Source of the DNA: Anaerolineaceae bacterium
GTDB lineage: Bacteria; Chloroflexota; Anaerolineae; Anaerolineales; Anaerolineaceae
Direction: 5' to 3'
Assembly: GCA_003448875.1 (NCBI GenBank)
Contig: DLXG01000042.1
Coordinates: 1-5,393 of the forward strand
DNA: 5,393 nucleotides
Shown piece after piece: positions 1-5,393 of the stretch. Every line of letters begins with the position of its first letter. The stretch's first letter is position 1. The notes beneath the pieces were generated by a model, which saw only the letters and a list, made by a program, of their open reading frames with translations, was not told where the DNA came from and searched no databases. A program made the translations under genes and the position numbers.

Positions 1-562
1 AGGCGTTGGCGGCGGGGGATGTCAGGTCAGCACCACCCTCTTCCGCACGGCCTTCTTCGGCGGCTATCCGATTGTTGAACGCCACGCTCATGCTTACCGG
101 GTCAGTTACTACGAAAAAACCTACGGCAACCGCATTGACCCCAATTTAGCCGGCCTGGACGCTACCGTCTACGTCCCGATTGTGGATTTTAAATTCACCA
201 ACGACACCCCTTACTGGCTGCTGATGGAAACCTATGTCAACCCCAACGCCAGCACCCTGACCTGGAAGTTCTACTCCACCTCCGATGGGCGCACGGTGGA
301 GTGGAAAACCACCGGCCCGGTCAATATCGTAGACCCACCCAAACCGTTATACAAAGAGAACCCGGATTTAAAACAGGGCGAGATCAAGCAGGTGGACTGG
401 GAGGCCAAAGGCGCCGAAGTAACGGTTACCCGGACAGTCTATCGCAATGGGCAGGTGTATTTCAGCGACCGAATTTACACCCGCTATCAGCCCTGGCAGG
501 CCGTGTACGAATACGGCCCCGGCACCGAACTTCCCACTCCGGAGGCCGATAGCAGCGACTGA
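1..562 (+). CDS. VanW family protein with G5-like C-terminal domain (3' part only)
   Basis: The reading frame is open from the left edge (first full codon at position 2) to TGA at 560-562, so only the last 186 residues are seen. They begin inside the VanW domain: a glycine-rich GVGGGGCQVSTTLF stretch (visible residues 1-14), then PIVERHAHAYRVSYYE (23-38) and GLDATVYVPIVDFKF (51-65), all typical VanW-domain blocks. From about residue 111 (DPPKPLY) to 175 there is a G5-like beta domain with TVTRTVYRNG and a YQPWQAVY end. VanW is named after an accessory gene of vanB-type vancomycin resistance clusters, but its biochemical role is unknown and most members lie outside resistance loci. Such proteins are usually exported or membrane-anchored and act at the cell envelope; the signal or anchor would lie left of the window. 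The residue before the conserved Cys is Gly, where I would expect Val or Ile. An internal GTG at 182 is not a plausible start because homology runs straight through it. The family call is firm; the function is not known. Confidence 0.9.
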   Translation, partial: GVGGGGCQVSTTLFRTAFFGGYPIVERHAHAYRVSYYEKTYGNRIDPNLAGLDATVYVPIVDFKFTNDTPYWLLMETYVNPNASTLTWKFYSTSDGRTVEWKTTGPVNIVDPPKPLYKENPDLKQGEIKQVDWEAKGAEVTVTRTVYRNGQVYFSDRIYTRYQPWQAVYEYGPGTELPTPEADSSD

Positions 563-570
563 GCCCTTAA

Positions 571-614
571 AAGAAACAACTCCGGCTTTATCCCCATCGC
601 CAGAGTTGTTTCTT
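571..614 (+). terminator. Hairpin after the VanW gene, likely transcription terminator
   Basis: A perfect 12-base inverted repeat, AAGAAACAACTC (571-582) and GAGTTGTTTCTT (603-614), begins 8 bases after the VanW stop codon. After one C/A mismatch the stem can continue with GGC (584-586) and GCC (599-601), leaving a 12-base loop. There is no long T run after the stem; the only U-rich portion is the right arm itself (GTTTCTT). Its place directly behind a stop codon and ahead of a separate promoter fits a terminator or an mRNA 3'-end stabiliser. No downstream opposing gene suggests that it serves the minus strand. Confidence 0.65.
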
Positions 615-701
615 CTGCACGATCCCCTGAAGTCGTCGGCAGTGGGACGAAATTTTCAATAAGAGAACCACCAAAAATCAAGGGGGATTTGCGAATACGG
701 C

Positions 702-707
702 TATAAT
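702..707 (+). promoter_or_regulatory. Promoter -10 box (TATAAT) for the ATPase operon
   Basis: A perfect TATAAT lies 79 bases before the ATG at 786, in the only sizeable gap upstream of the operon. At spacings of 15-19 bases the upstream sequence (about 677-686, ATCAAGGGGG) has nothing like TTGACA, and there is no TG extended -10. The region 650-681 is rich in A and T. Transcription would start at about 714-716, leaving a leader of about 70 bases. The missing -35 could mean a weak promoter or one that needs an activator. A chance match cannot be excluded. Confidence 0.5.
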
Positions 708-731
708 ATACTAGGAAAACACTCAAAAATG

Positions 732-761
732 TTCTGAGTTGCGCTCAAAGACAACTCTGAA
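732..761 (+). promoter_or_regulatory. Small hairpin in the presumed 5' leader of the ATPase operon
   Basis: TTCTGAGTTG (732-741) can pair with CAACTCTGAA (752-761) as a 6-base core plus 3 outer pairs around one T/T mismatch, with a 10-base loop. It ends 14 bases before the GAGGA ribosome binding site and does not itself cover it. It could affect leader stability or translation. It matches no riboswitch class I know, and a stem this short could occur by chance. Confidence 0.25.
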
Positions 762-775
762 ACAAGCAACGGGAC

Positions 776-780
776 GAGGA
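776..780 (+). promoter_or_regulatory. Ribosome binding site GAGGA for the soluble ATPase
   Basis: GAGGA at 776-780 is followed by five bases and then ATG at 786. This supports 786 as the start, rather than the out-of-frame ATG at 729 in the leader. Confidence 0.7.
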
Positions 781-785
781 AGATT

Positions 786-1958
786 ATGCCGACCGGCGAA
801 CCCCGCTTTAGCGAACTGCTCCAACGTGCCATTAACCGCATCGCATTTCTGGAAAACAAAACCCGCCAGGTTGTATTTGACGAACTGGGGTATGCCCTCG
901 GACGGCAGGGCGGCAGCGCCATTCAATACTGGCTCTATCATCAGCGCGTACCTGCCCGGCTGGAAGATGTGGAAAATCTGGCCCTCATCATCGCCCACCG
1001 CGGCGGCTGGGAACACGAAAGCGAATTGCGTTCTTTCCTGTCCCGCGCCGGCCACCCCCATGCCGATGCCCTCATTCGCCAGATCTTTCCGAACGACGCA
1101 ATTCCTTCCAGCGCTCCCGCTGCTCAACCGGCTTTTATTGTCGGCCCGCCGATTCTCAAACCTCATCAATTTTTTGGACGCACGCGCGAACTACGCCGCA
1201 TTTTTGCCGCTCTCAACAGCACGCCGATGCAAAACGTAGCCGTTTGCGGCCTTTCGCGCAGCGGCAAGACTTCATTGCTGCACTACATTCACACCATCAC
1301 CCGCACACCCGCCGCTGCTCTGCGCCCCGGCCAGCCTCAAAACTGGCTGGATGAACCCCAGCGCTACCGTTGGGTGTATGTGGATTTTCAAGACCCGCGC
1401 GTATGCAACCGCGAGGGATTTTTTGTGTATATCCTGCGTCAGTTGAATTTTCCCGCCCCTGCTTCGCTCGACCTGATTCAGTTTGTGGATATCATCGTAC
1501 GCTATTTGGTCAATCCCACTGTCATCCTCCTGGATGAAATCCAGATTGCCCTTACCAATCCGGAATTTACCCAGCAATTCTGGTGGAGTTTGCGTTCACT
1601 TTCCTCCAACCTCACCGATGGAAAACTGGCCTTCGTGATCGCCGCTCAGAATCAATTACCGGTTCTGCAAAATTCACTGGGCAAACCTTCACCTTTTTTG
1701 AACATTTTTGGACACTCCATTCAATTGGGCCCCCTCAGTGAGGAAGAAGCCCGCCAGTTGATTCAGTCCAGCCCCATCCCCTTTTCCCAGTCGGATGCGG
1801 ATTGGATCATTCAACACAGTGGCTGCTGGCCGGCCCTGCTGCAAATCTTATGCAGCACTCGTCTGGTCGCACTGCAAGAAAATCAGACCGATGAAATCTG
1901 GAAAGCCGATGCCCTCGCCAACATTCAACCCTATCGCTATCTGTTAGAAACCCCATGA
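786..1958 (+). CDS. Soluble P-loop ATPase (AAA/STAND-like) with N-terminal helical, possibly HTH, module
   Basis: A 390-residue protein with no membrane segment or signal peptide, so presumably cytoplasmic. Residues 8-102 form a helical module (helices about 8-22, 26-39, 44-52, 59-72 and 78-100) that resembles modified helix-turn-helix heads in front of Chloroflexota ATPases. DNA binding is inference. A Pro/Ala linker (105-118) leads to the NTPase: FFGR at 129-132, Walker A GLSRSGKT at 155-162, Walker B VILLDE at 246-251, and a sensor-1-like strand LAFVIAAQNQ at 281-290. GPLSEEEARQLI (315-326) and SGCWPALLQILC (345-356) match the lid part of archaeal-type and STAND-like ATPases, the latter a variant of the usual GHPYLLQ. 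All catalytic motifs look intact. Unlike the next gene, it has no clear C-terminal winged helix. It is the first gene of the operon, with its own ribosome binding site, and its TGA overlaps the ATG of the membrane ATPase (ATGA), so the two are probably made in fixed ratio and may interact. ATP-binding function is firm; the biological role is unknown. Confidence 0.88.
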   Translation: MPTGEPRFSELLQRAINRIAFLENKTRQVVFDELGYALGRQGGSAIQYWLYHQRVPARLEDVENLALIIAHRGGWEHESELRSFLSRAGHPHADALIRQIFPNDAIPSSAPAAQPAFIVGPPILKPHQFFGRTRELRRIFAALNSTPMQNVAVCGLSRSGKTSLLHYIHTITRTPAAALRPGQPQNWLDEPQRYRWVYVDFQDPRVCNREGFFVYILRQLNFPAPASLDLIQFVDIIVRYLVNPTVILLDEIQIALTNPEFTQQFWWSLRSLSSNLTDGKLAFVIAAQNQLPVLQNSLGKPSPFLNIFGHSIQLGPLSEEEARQLIQSSPIPFSQSDADWIIQHSGCWPALLQILCSTRLVALQENQTDEIWKADALANIQPYRYLLETP

Positions 1959-4228
1959 TCCCGCCACCCGCTCCCCTTGTTCCCGCTGGTCAGGTCAGGC
2001 CTGTTTCTCCCCTGCGCATTCTGTTCTGGCTGATCGTTCACCCTTCCGCCTGGCAGCGTTATCTGGCTCGTATAGATCCTTCTCTGCCGCTGGATTTCAG
2101 CCTGGCTGAATTGAGCAGCGAACAGCGCCGCAACCCGAAACTGGTACGCTTACTGCTATTCACCTGGCTGTATCTGGGCTTGCTGGTTGCCTTACTCATC
2201 CCCCTTATTCTGATTATCCTTGGCGACTCACTCAACGATTTACCCCTCAATCTGGCAATCGGCACAGGGTATGCTCTTTCGGCCAGCGTGTGCGGTGCCC
2301 TGCTTGCTGGTTTCGGCAGCGGCCTGACCTTTGGCTTTGTTCTCGGTTTGGGCGTCGGTTTGTTATCTCAGGATATGGATGCGTATTTTGTAGTCACCGC
2401 CGCAGCCGCAGGGTTGGCTGCCAGTGTTCAACTCAACCTGCTGCAAGTCCGCCAGCGACCCTCATCGGTTTTGCGCTGTCTGCTGGGGGTGATGACTGGC
2501 ATTCTGGTCAGCACGGCCGTCATTGTAGGATTTTGGGCAATCGCTTCCGGCGAATTGATCAACACCCCTCAAACCATGCGGATTGATCAGCCTTTGAGTG
2601 GTTCATCGCTTGTCTTTCTGGTCGGCAGCGGCCTGCCAATTGGGTTCCTGACAACCTGGCTGACCCTGCATCTGCGCAGCCGGCTCGGCTGGCGTCAAGT
2701 TCTGCTTCCGGCAGTGCTGCTGACGGTTTGGATGGCGCTGGGTTACACGGGTCTGGTCAGTCAATCCAGCCAGAACATTCTGATGAATTGGAATGCCGGC
2801 ATGATCGGCGGGGTCTTCATCACGCTTCTATTTGGGCTGAGCAGTACCCTTACCCGCGGGATCGGCGGTAACAATGCTGCCGCGGTAGCCAGCGGCTTGG
2901 TGGCCGGCATCGGTTGGATTCCCATCGGGCCGCATGTTCTGCCTGATTATCAGCACCAGCCGCAGGTGATTACTGCCGCCCTGCTGGCTCTGGTGTTCGG
3001 CTTGACCATTTCCATCTGGCGGCCGCTCATTTTTTACCCGCTGGTGGCCATCTGGAATAATTTTTGTTTTAACCTCGACCAGAATCGCCGCGGTGAACTG
3101 CGCTGGTTCTGGCTGCACGCCGCCTTCTGGGACGAAAAACAACGCCTCACCTGGCCCGATCTGGATGAATATTTGTTGCTACTCTCCGAACGTCAGCCCC
3201 ACATATTGCCGGACGTGTTAATCTTCCTTTCGGCTAGCGCTCAGCGACCGGTTGCCCAAAAGGTACAAATGGAATTGACCGCCCGCCAGTTCGAAGCCTG
3301 CAAAGACGTGCCTTCCATAGCAGCCATCCGTCATCAAACCGCCACCGGCCTGCTGGAAGGGCCGCTTTCCACCATCCTCATCACTTTGCACAACATCAGC
3401 CGGGATATTGATCATGCCTTGCGCCAGAACACCCCCTATCAACAACGGCTGGGGCTGGGTATGGCCCGTGATAAACTGGCAACCCTCCAAAATGAATTGA
3501 TTTTGAGCCGCGACCCGCAATCGCAGCGCTTTGCGCCGATCATCGCCAGATGGCAGCGTATCCTTGTCTCGCACATCGAAGCCATGACCATCCCTGCCCA
3601 ATACCAGCAGGAAATTCCCAACCCCTACATCTGCGGGATGCCGCTCAGCGAGCGGCAATCGCTGCTGTTTGTTGGACGCAGTGAAATCATCGAACGGATT
3701 AACCAGATGCTGATGCAGGAAAAATGCCCGCCGTTGTTGCTGTTTGGGCAGCGACGCATGGGCAAAACATCTCTGCTGCTCAACCTCAGTCATTTCTTAA
3801 ATTCATCCATTATCCCCTGTTTTGTGGATTGTCAGGGTTTGGCCGGTTACAGCGATAGCGAGGAACTGCTGCCGGAATTTGTCGAGCTGGTGCGCCAGTC
3901 CGCCCTGCGGTTCCGCAATGTGGAATTACCCCCCTTCAAATCTCAGCCAAACACCAATGGCGGCAGTCTTTATCAACAACTCAATCAATGGCTGACCGCC
4001 ACGGAAAAACAACTGGAAAGCCGCCAGCAAACCTTATTGCTGGCCAGGATGAATTCGAAAGCCTTGAATCAATCATGCGTGCCAATCTTACATTGGCCAA
4101 ACTGTATCTTGGTTTTGCCCGCCACACCGTCCAACACCATGCCCGCTTCAAGATTCTACTGGCAGGCACACATCTGCCGGAAGAAATGCCCCTCTGGCGC
4201 GATTTTCTCATCAACGCCCGCGTATTGA
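1955..4228 (+). CDS. Polytopic membrane protein with C-terminal AAA/STAND-like ATPase, 5' part of a frameshifted gene
   Basis: The ATG at 1955 overlaps the previous stop as ATGA, with no clear Shine-Dalgarno, which implies translational coupling. Residues 1-60 are a cytosolic-looking head with a hydrophobic patch (21-29). About ten Gly/Ala/Leu-rich membrane segments follow: roughly 68-90, 98-120, 122-138, 144-158, 176-197, 218-238, 249-268, 279-295, 307-328 and 338-368. I recognise no transporter or channel signature in them. Residues 369-560 form a soluble, mostly helical linker (NPYICGMPL at 556-564). The ATPase then begins: FVGR at 572-575 and Walker A GQRRMGKT at 598-605, with strand FVDCQG at 623-628. 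Family-like sequence holds up to QTLLLA (692-697). The last 60 residues (698-757) are out of frame: the expected acidic Walker B DEFE lies in the -1 frame. The true product probably runs 1955-4746 (930 residues) once one base is restored near 4044. As written, this ORF would make a membrane protein with an ATPase lacking Walker B, lid and winged helix, presumably inactive. Confidence 0.85.
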   Translation: MIPPPAPLVPAGQVRPVSPLRILFWLIVHPSAWQRYLARIDPSLPLDFSLAELSSEQRRNPKLVRLLLFTWLYLGLLVALLIPLILIILGDSLNDLPLNLAIGTGYALSASVCGALLAGFGSGLTFGFVLGLGVGLLSQDMDAYFVVTAAAAGLAASVQLNLLQVRQRPSSVLRCLLGVMTGILVSTAVIVGFWAIASGELINTPQTMRIDQPLSGSSLVFLVGSGLPIGFLTTWLTLHLRSRLGWRQVLLPAVLLTVWMALGYTGLVSQSSQNILMNWNAGMIGGVFITLLFGLSSTLTRGIGGNNAAAVASGLVAGIGWIPIGPHVLPDYQHQPQVITAALLALVFGLTISIWRPLIFYPLVAIWNNFCFNLDQNRRGELRWFWLHAAFWDEKQRLTWPDLDEYLLLLSERQPHILPDVLIFLSASAQRPVAQKVQMELTARQFEACKDVPSIAAIRHQTATGLLEGPLSTILITLHNISRDIDHALRQNTPYQQRLGLGMARDKLATLQNELILSRDPQSQRFAPIIARWQRILVSHIEAMTIPAQYQQEIPNPYICGMPLSERQSLLFVGRSEIIERINQMLMQEKCPPLLLFGQRRMGKTSLLLNLSHFLNSSIIPCFVDCQGLAGYSDSEELLPEFVELVRQSALRFRNVELPPFKSQPNTNGGSLYQQLNQWLTATEKQLESRQQTLLLARMNSKALNQSCVPILHWPNCILVLPATPSNTMPASRFYWQAHICRKKCPSGAIFSSTPAY

Positions 4229-4746
4229 AAATTGACTACCTGAGCAAAGCCGAAACCCTGCACCTGATTGAACAGCCCGTTAAGCCTTTCCCATTAACTT
4301 ACACCTCAGAGGTCAGTCAGGCCATTTACGAACTGACTCGCGGTCATCCATATCTGGTGCAATCCGTCTGCTTTGAAGTGGTGATGTTAAAAAACGAGCA
4401 GCCGCTTACCAGCCGTTTTCGGGCAACTTGGGAAGACCTTGAACAGGCACTGGAACGCGCATCCAGTGCAAATATGATCTTCTTCAATGACCTTTACCAC
4501 AATCAAATTACACCGCTGGCAGCCAGTATGGCCGTTGGTCTGGCCCGGCAGGGCCCTGCCGCCTGTCTCTCCGCTGAGGAATGGCAGCGAATTTCCCCAA
4601 ACTACTCCGAAACAGCGATTGCCGAACTGCTGCGGCGAGATGTGGTGGAAACGGTCAACGGCAGTTATCGTTTTCAGGTGGAATTCATCCGCCGCTGGTT
4701 TGCCAATCAGCCGCTGGCATTTCACAACCAGTCGTCGGCTTCGTAG
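3988..4746 (+). CDS. 3' part of the frameshifted membrane ATPase: Walker B, lid and winged helix
   Basis: This frame is open from 3859 to TAG at 4744-4746. The ATG at 3988 is only its first in-frame ATG and is not a credible gene start. Real homology begins at 4048 with DEFESLE, the Walker B region that should follow QTLLLA of the upstream frame. Numbering by the repaired 930-residue protein: DEFE at 699-702, sensor-1 strand ILLAGTH at 734-740, a lid segment ending LTRGHPYLVQSVC at 794-806 (GHP motif of archaeal-type and STAND-like ATPases), and a winged-helix-like region about 848-917 ending YRFQVEFIRRWFA (905-917). No membrane segment lies here. Absence of stops and intact motifs throughout suggest that the break is a single-base event, either recent or artefactual. 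If it is real, this half is probably not translated efficiently, since I see no strong ribosome binding site before 3988 or the next ATG at 4075. The 3' end overlaps the convergent pcm gene by 25 bases. Confidence 0.8.
   Translation: MADRHGKTTGKPPANLIAGQDEFESLESIMRANLTLAKLYLGFARHTVQHHARFKILLAGTHLPEEMPLWRDFLINARVLKIDYLSKAETLHLIEQPVKPFPLTYTSEVSQAIYELTRGHPYLVQSVCFEVVMLKNEQPLTSRFRATWEDLEQALERASSANMIFFNDLYHNQITPLAASMAVGLARQGPAACLSAEEWQRISPNYSETAIAELLRRDVVETVNGSYRFQVEFIRRWFANQPLAFHNQSSAS
4043..4050 (+). other. Frameshift site in the membrane ATPase gene (one base apparently missing)
   Basis: Reading from 1955 gives TTA TTG CTG GCC (L L L A) ending at 4045. The -1 frame continues from 4048 with GAT GAA TTC GAA (D E F E). 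Only AG remains between them. One extra C in the CC run at 4044-4045 would give GCC CAG GAT, i.e. LLLAQDEFE, a normal Walker B. The repaired length from 1955 to 4746 is 2793 bases, exactly 931 codons. I see no X XXY YYZ slippery heptamer at this point, so programmed slippage is unlikely. Confidence 0.85.
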
Positions 4747-5393
4747 CGCTCCCAATCCCGTTCACTCCAACCGTATTGCCCCCTCAGCGGCACAAAACTG
4801 ACCGGGATAATATTCTCATAGGTAAATTTGCCGCCCTGTTTGTGCCAGACCTGTAAAATCTGTTCCAGCCGGCTGCCCACCGGCAGCACCAGCCGCCCCC
4901 CCTCGGCCAGTTGATCCAAAAGCGGCGGGGGCGGTGCGGCTGCCGCGGCAGTAACTAAAATGCCATCATACGGGGCTGCCTCCGGCCAGCCCAAACTGCC
5001 GTCCCCCGTGTGAACATGCACATTCACATAACCCAGTTGAGAGAGCACCTCCGCCGCCCGCAGTGCCAGCCCGGCGTGACGCTCTACCGTGTGCACTTCC
5101 TTCGCGAGTTCCCCCAAAATGGCTGCCTGATAGCCTGAACCGGTGCCAATTTCCAGAACGCGTTCCTCACCTTCCAGCCCCAGCAGGGAGGTCATCAACG
5201 CCACGATATAGGGCTGAGAAATGGTCTGTCCCTTGCCAATCGGCAGCGGGCCGTCATCATAGGCTCGCTCGCGCAACTCAACCGGCACGAAGAGATGACG
5301 CGGCACCTTACGGAATGCCGCCAGCAGGCGCGGCGAGCGCAGCCCGCGCCGCTCGATTTGCTCGCGCACCATTTCCTCACGTGCGAGCGTGTA
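4722..5393 (-). CDS. pcm: Protein-L-isoaspartate O-methyltransferase (5' end probably beyond the window)
   Basis: This enzyme uses S-adenosylmethionine to methylate isoaspartyl residues in damaged cytosolic proteins, the first step in returning them to normal aspartate. Numbered from the ATG at 5372-5370 (216 residues), the sequence shows the family block GQTISQPYIVALM (48-60, with the conserved Ser at 52), SAM-binding motif I VLEIGTGSGYQ (72-82), GDGSLGWPE (113-121), YDGILVTAAA (135-144), GGRLVLPVG (158-166) and VSFVPLRG (191-198). The stop is at 4724-4722. The frame stays open for seven more codons to the right edge (YTLAREE), and members usually have several residues before the MVxxQI segment. 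The GAGGA there nearly touches the 5372 ATG, so the true start is probably outside the window. An Ala/Pro run (142-150) sits where the family is usually more varied. The gene faces the ATPase operon and overlaps its repaired 3' end by 25 bases on the opposite strand. Identification is firm. Confidence 0.93.
   Translation of the reverse strand, partial: YTLAREEMVREQIERRGLRSPRLLAAFRKVPRHLFVPVELRERAYDDGPLPIGKGQTISQPYIVALMTSLLGLEGEERVLEIGTGSGYQAAILGELAKEVHTVERHAGLALRAAEVLSQLGYVNVHVHTGDGSLGWPEAAPYDGILVTAAAAAPPPPLLDQLAEGGRLVLPVGSRLEQILQVWHKQGGKFTYENIIPVSFVPLRGQYGWSERDWERYEADDWL

Noticed and set aside
1..562. VanW as evidence of a vancomycin resistance cluster
   Set aside because: No ligase, dehydrogenase, dipeptidase or two-component genes accompany it here, and VanW domains are widespread outside resistance loci.
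675..690. Short inverted repeat AAATC/GATTT around the -35 zone
   Set aside because: Only five weak base pairs; too short to call an operator.
723..1169. Minus-strand open frame of 148 codons opposite the start of the soluble ATPase
   Set aside because: It lies mainly over a well-supported plus-strand gene and its leader, has no recognisable domain, and looks like a shadow of the coding frame.
3218..3793. Minus-strand open frame of 191 codons inside the membrane ATPase gene
   Set aside because: It is entirely antisense to a conserved-looking coding region including Walker A, and the translation has no domain features.
4034..4050. Programmed -1 ribosomal frameshift producing the full ATPase
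   Set aside because: No X XXY YYZ slippery heptamer and no obvious downstream stimulatory hairpin are seen; re-pairing of the Ala codon GCC in the -1 frame (GGC) would be poor. A missing base explains the data more simply.
4940..4951. Perfect 12-base palindrome CTGCCGCGGCAG
   Set aside because: It falls in the Ala-coding, GC-rich part of pcm and is explained by codon content; no sign of an operator there.
1..5393. Insertion sequences, CRISPR arrays, tRNA or rRNA genes
   Set aside because: No transposase, no regularly spaced repeats and no RNA gene signatures were found; nearly all sequence is accounted for by the genes listed.

Overview
The window reads as part of a bacterial chromosome, most likely from a Chloroflexota lineage related to Anaerolineae. 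This is inferred from protein style only. The combination of a VanW/G5-like cell-surface protein, an ATPase with an unusual N-terminal helical module, and a polytopic membrane protein fused to a STAND-like or archaeal-type AAA ATPase is familiar from that phylum. No rRNA or other phylogenetic marker is present, so the placement is tentative.

Layout, left to right. (1) Positions 1-562, plus strand: the 3' end of a VanW-domain gene with a G5-like C-terminal domain. (2) Positions 563-785: a 223-base intergenic region. It holds a strong hairpin just after the VanW stop (likely terminator), a consensus TATAAT -10 box without a recognisable -35 box, a small hairpin in the presumed leader, and a GAGGA ribosome binding site. 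(3) Positions 786-1958: a soluble 390-residue P-loop ATPase with a possible DNA-binding N-terminal module. (4) Positions 1955-4746: a second ATPase gene joined to the first by an ATGA stop/start overlap. It encodes about ten membrane segments, a helical linker, a P-loop ATPase and a C-terminal winged helix. (5) Positions 4722-5393, minus strand: pcm, protein-L-isoaspartate O-methyltransferase. It converges on the ATPase operon, overlaps it by 25 bases and runs off the right edge.

The second ATPase gene is broken as written. The frame used from 1955 loses family character at about 4045, and the -1 frame picks it up at once with DEFESLE, the expected Walker B region. One extra base in the CC run at 4044-4045 (giving CCC) restores a single 930-residue protein ending at 4746. 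A sequencing or assembly error, or a recent mutation, is more likely than programmed frameshifting because no slippery heptamer is visible at the junction.

The point of biological interest is the translationally coupled ATPase pair. One partner is soluble with a possible nucleic-acid-binding head, and the other is anchored in the membrane by a large domain I cannot assign to any transporter or channel family. Both have the ATP-binding and lid features of signalling NTPases. They could form one membrane-linked switch (stress signalling, defence or regulation), but nothing in the window proves which. The flanking VanW and pcm genes look like ordinary housekeeping neighbours.
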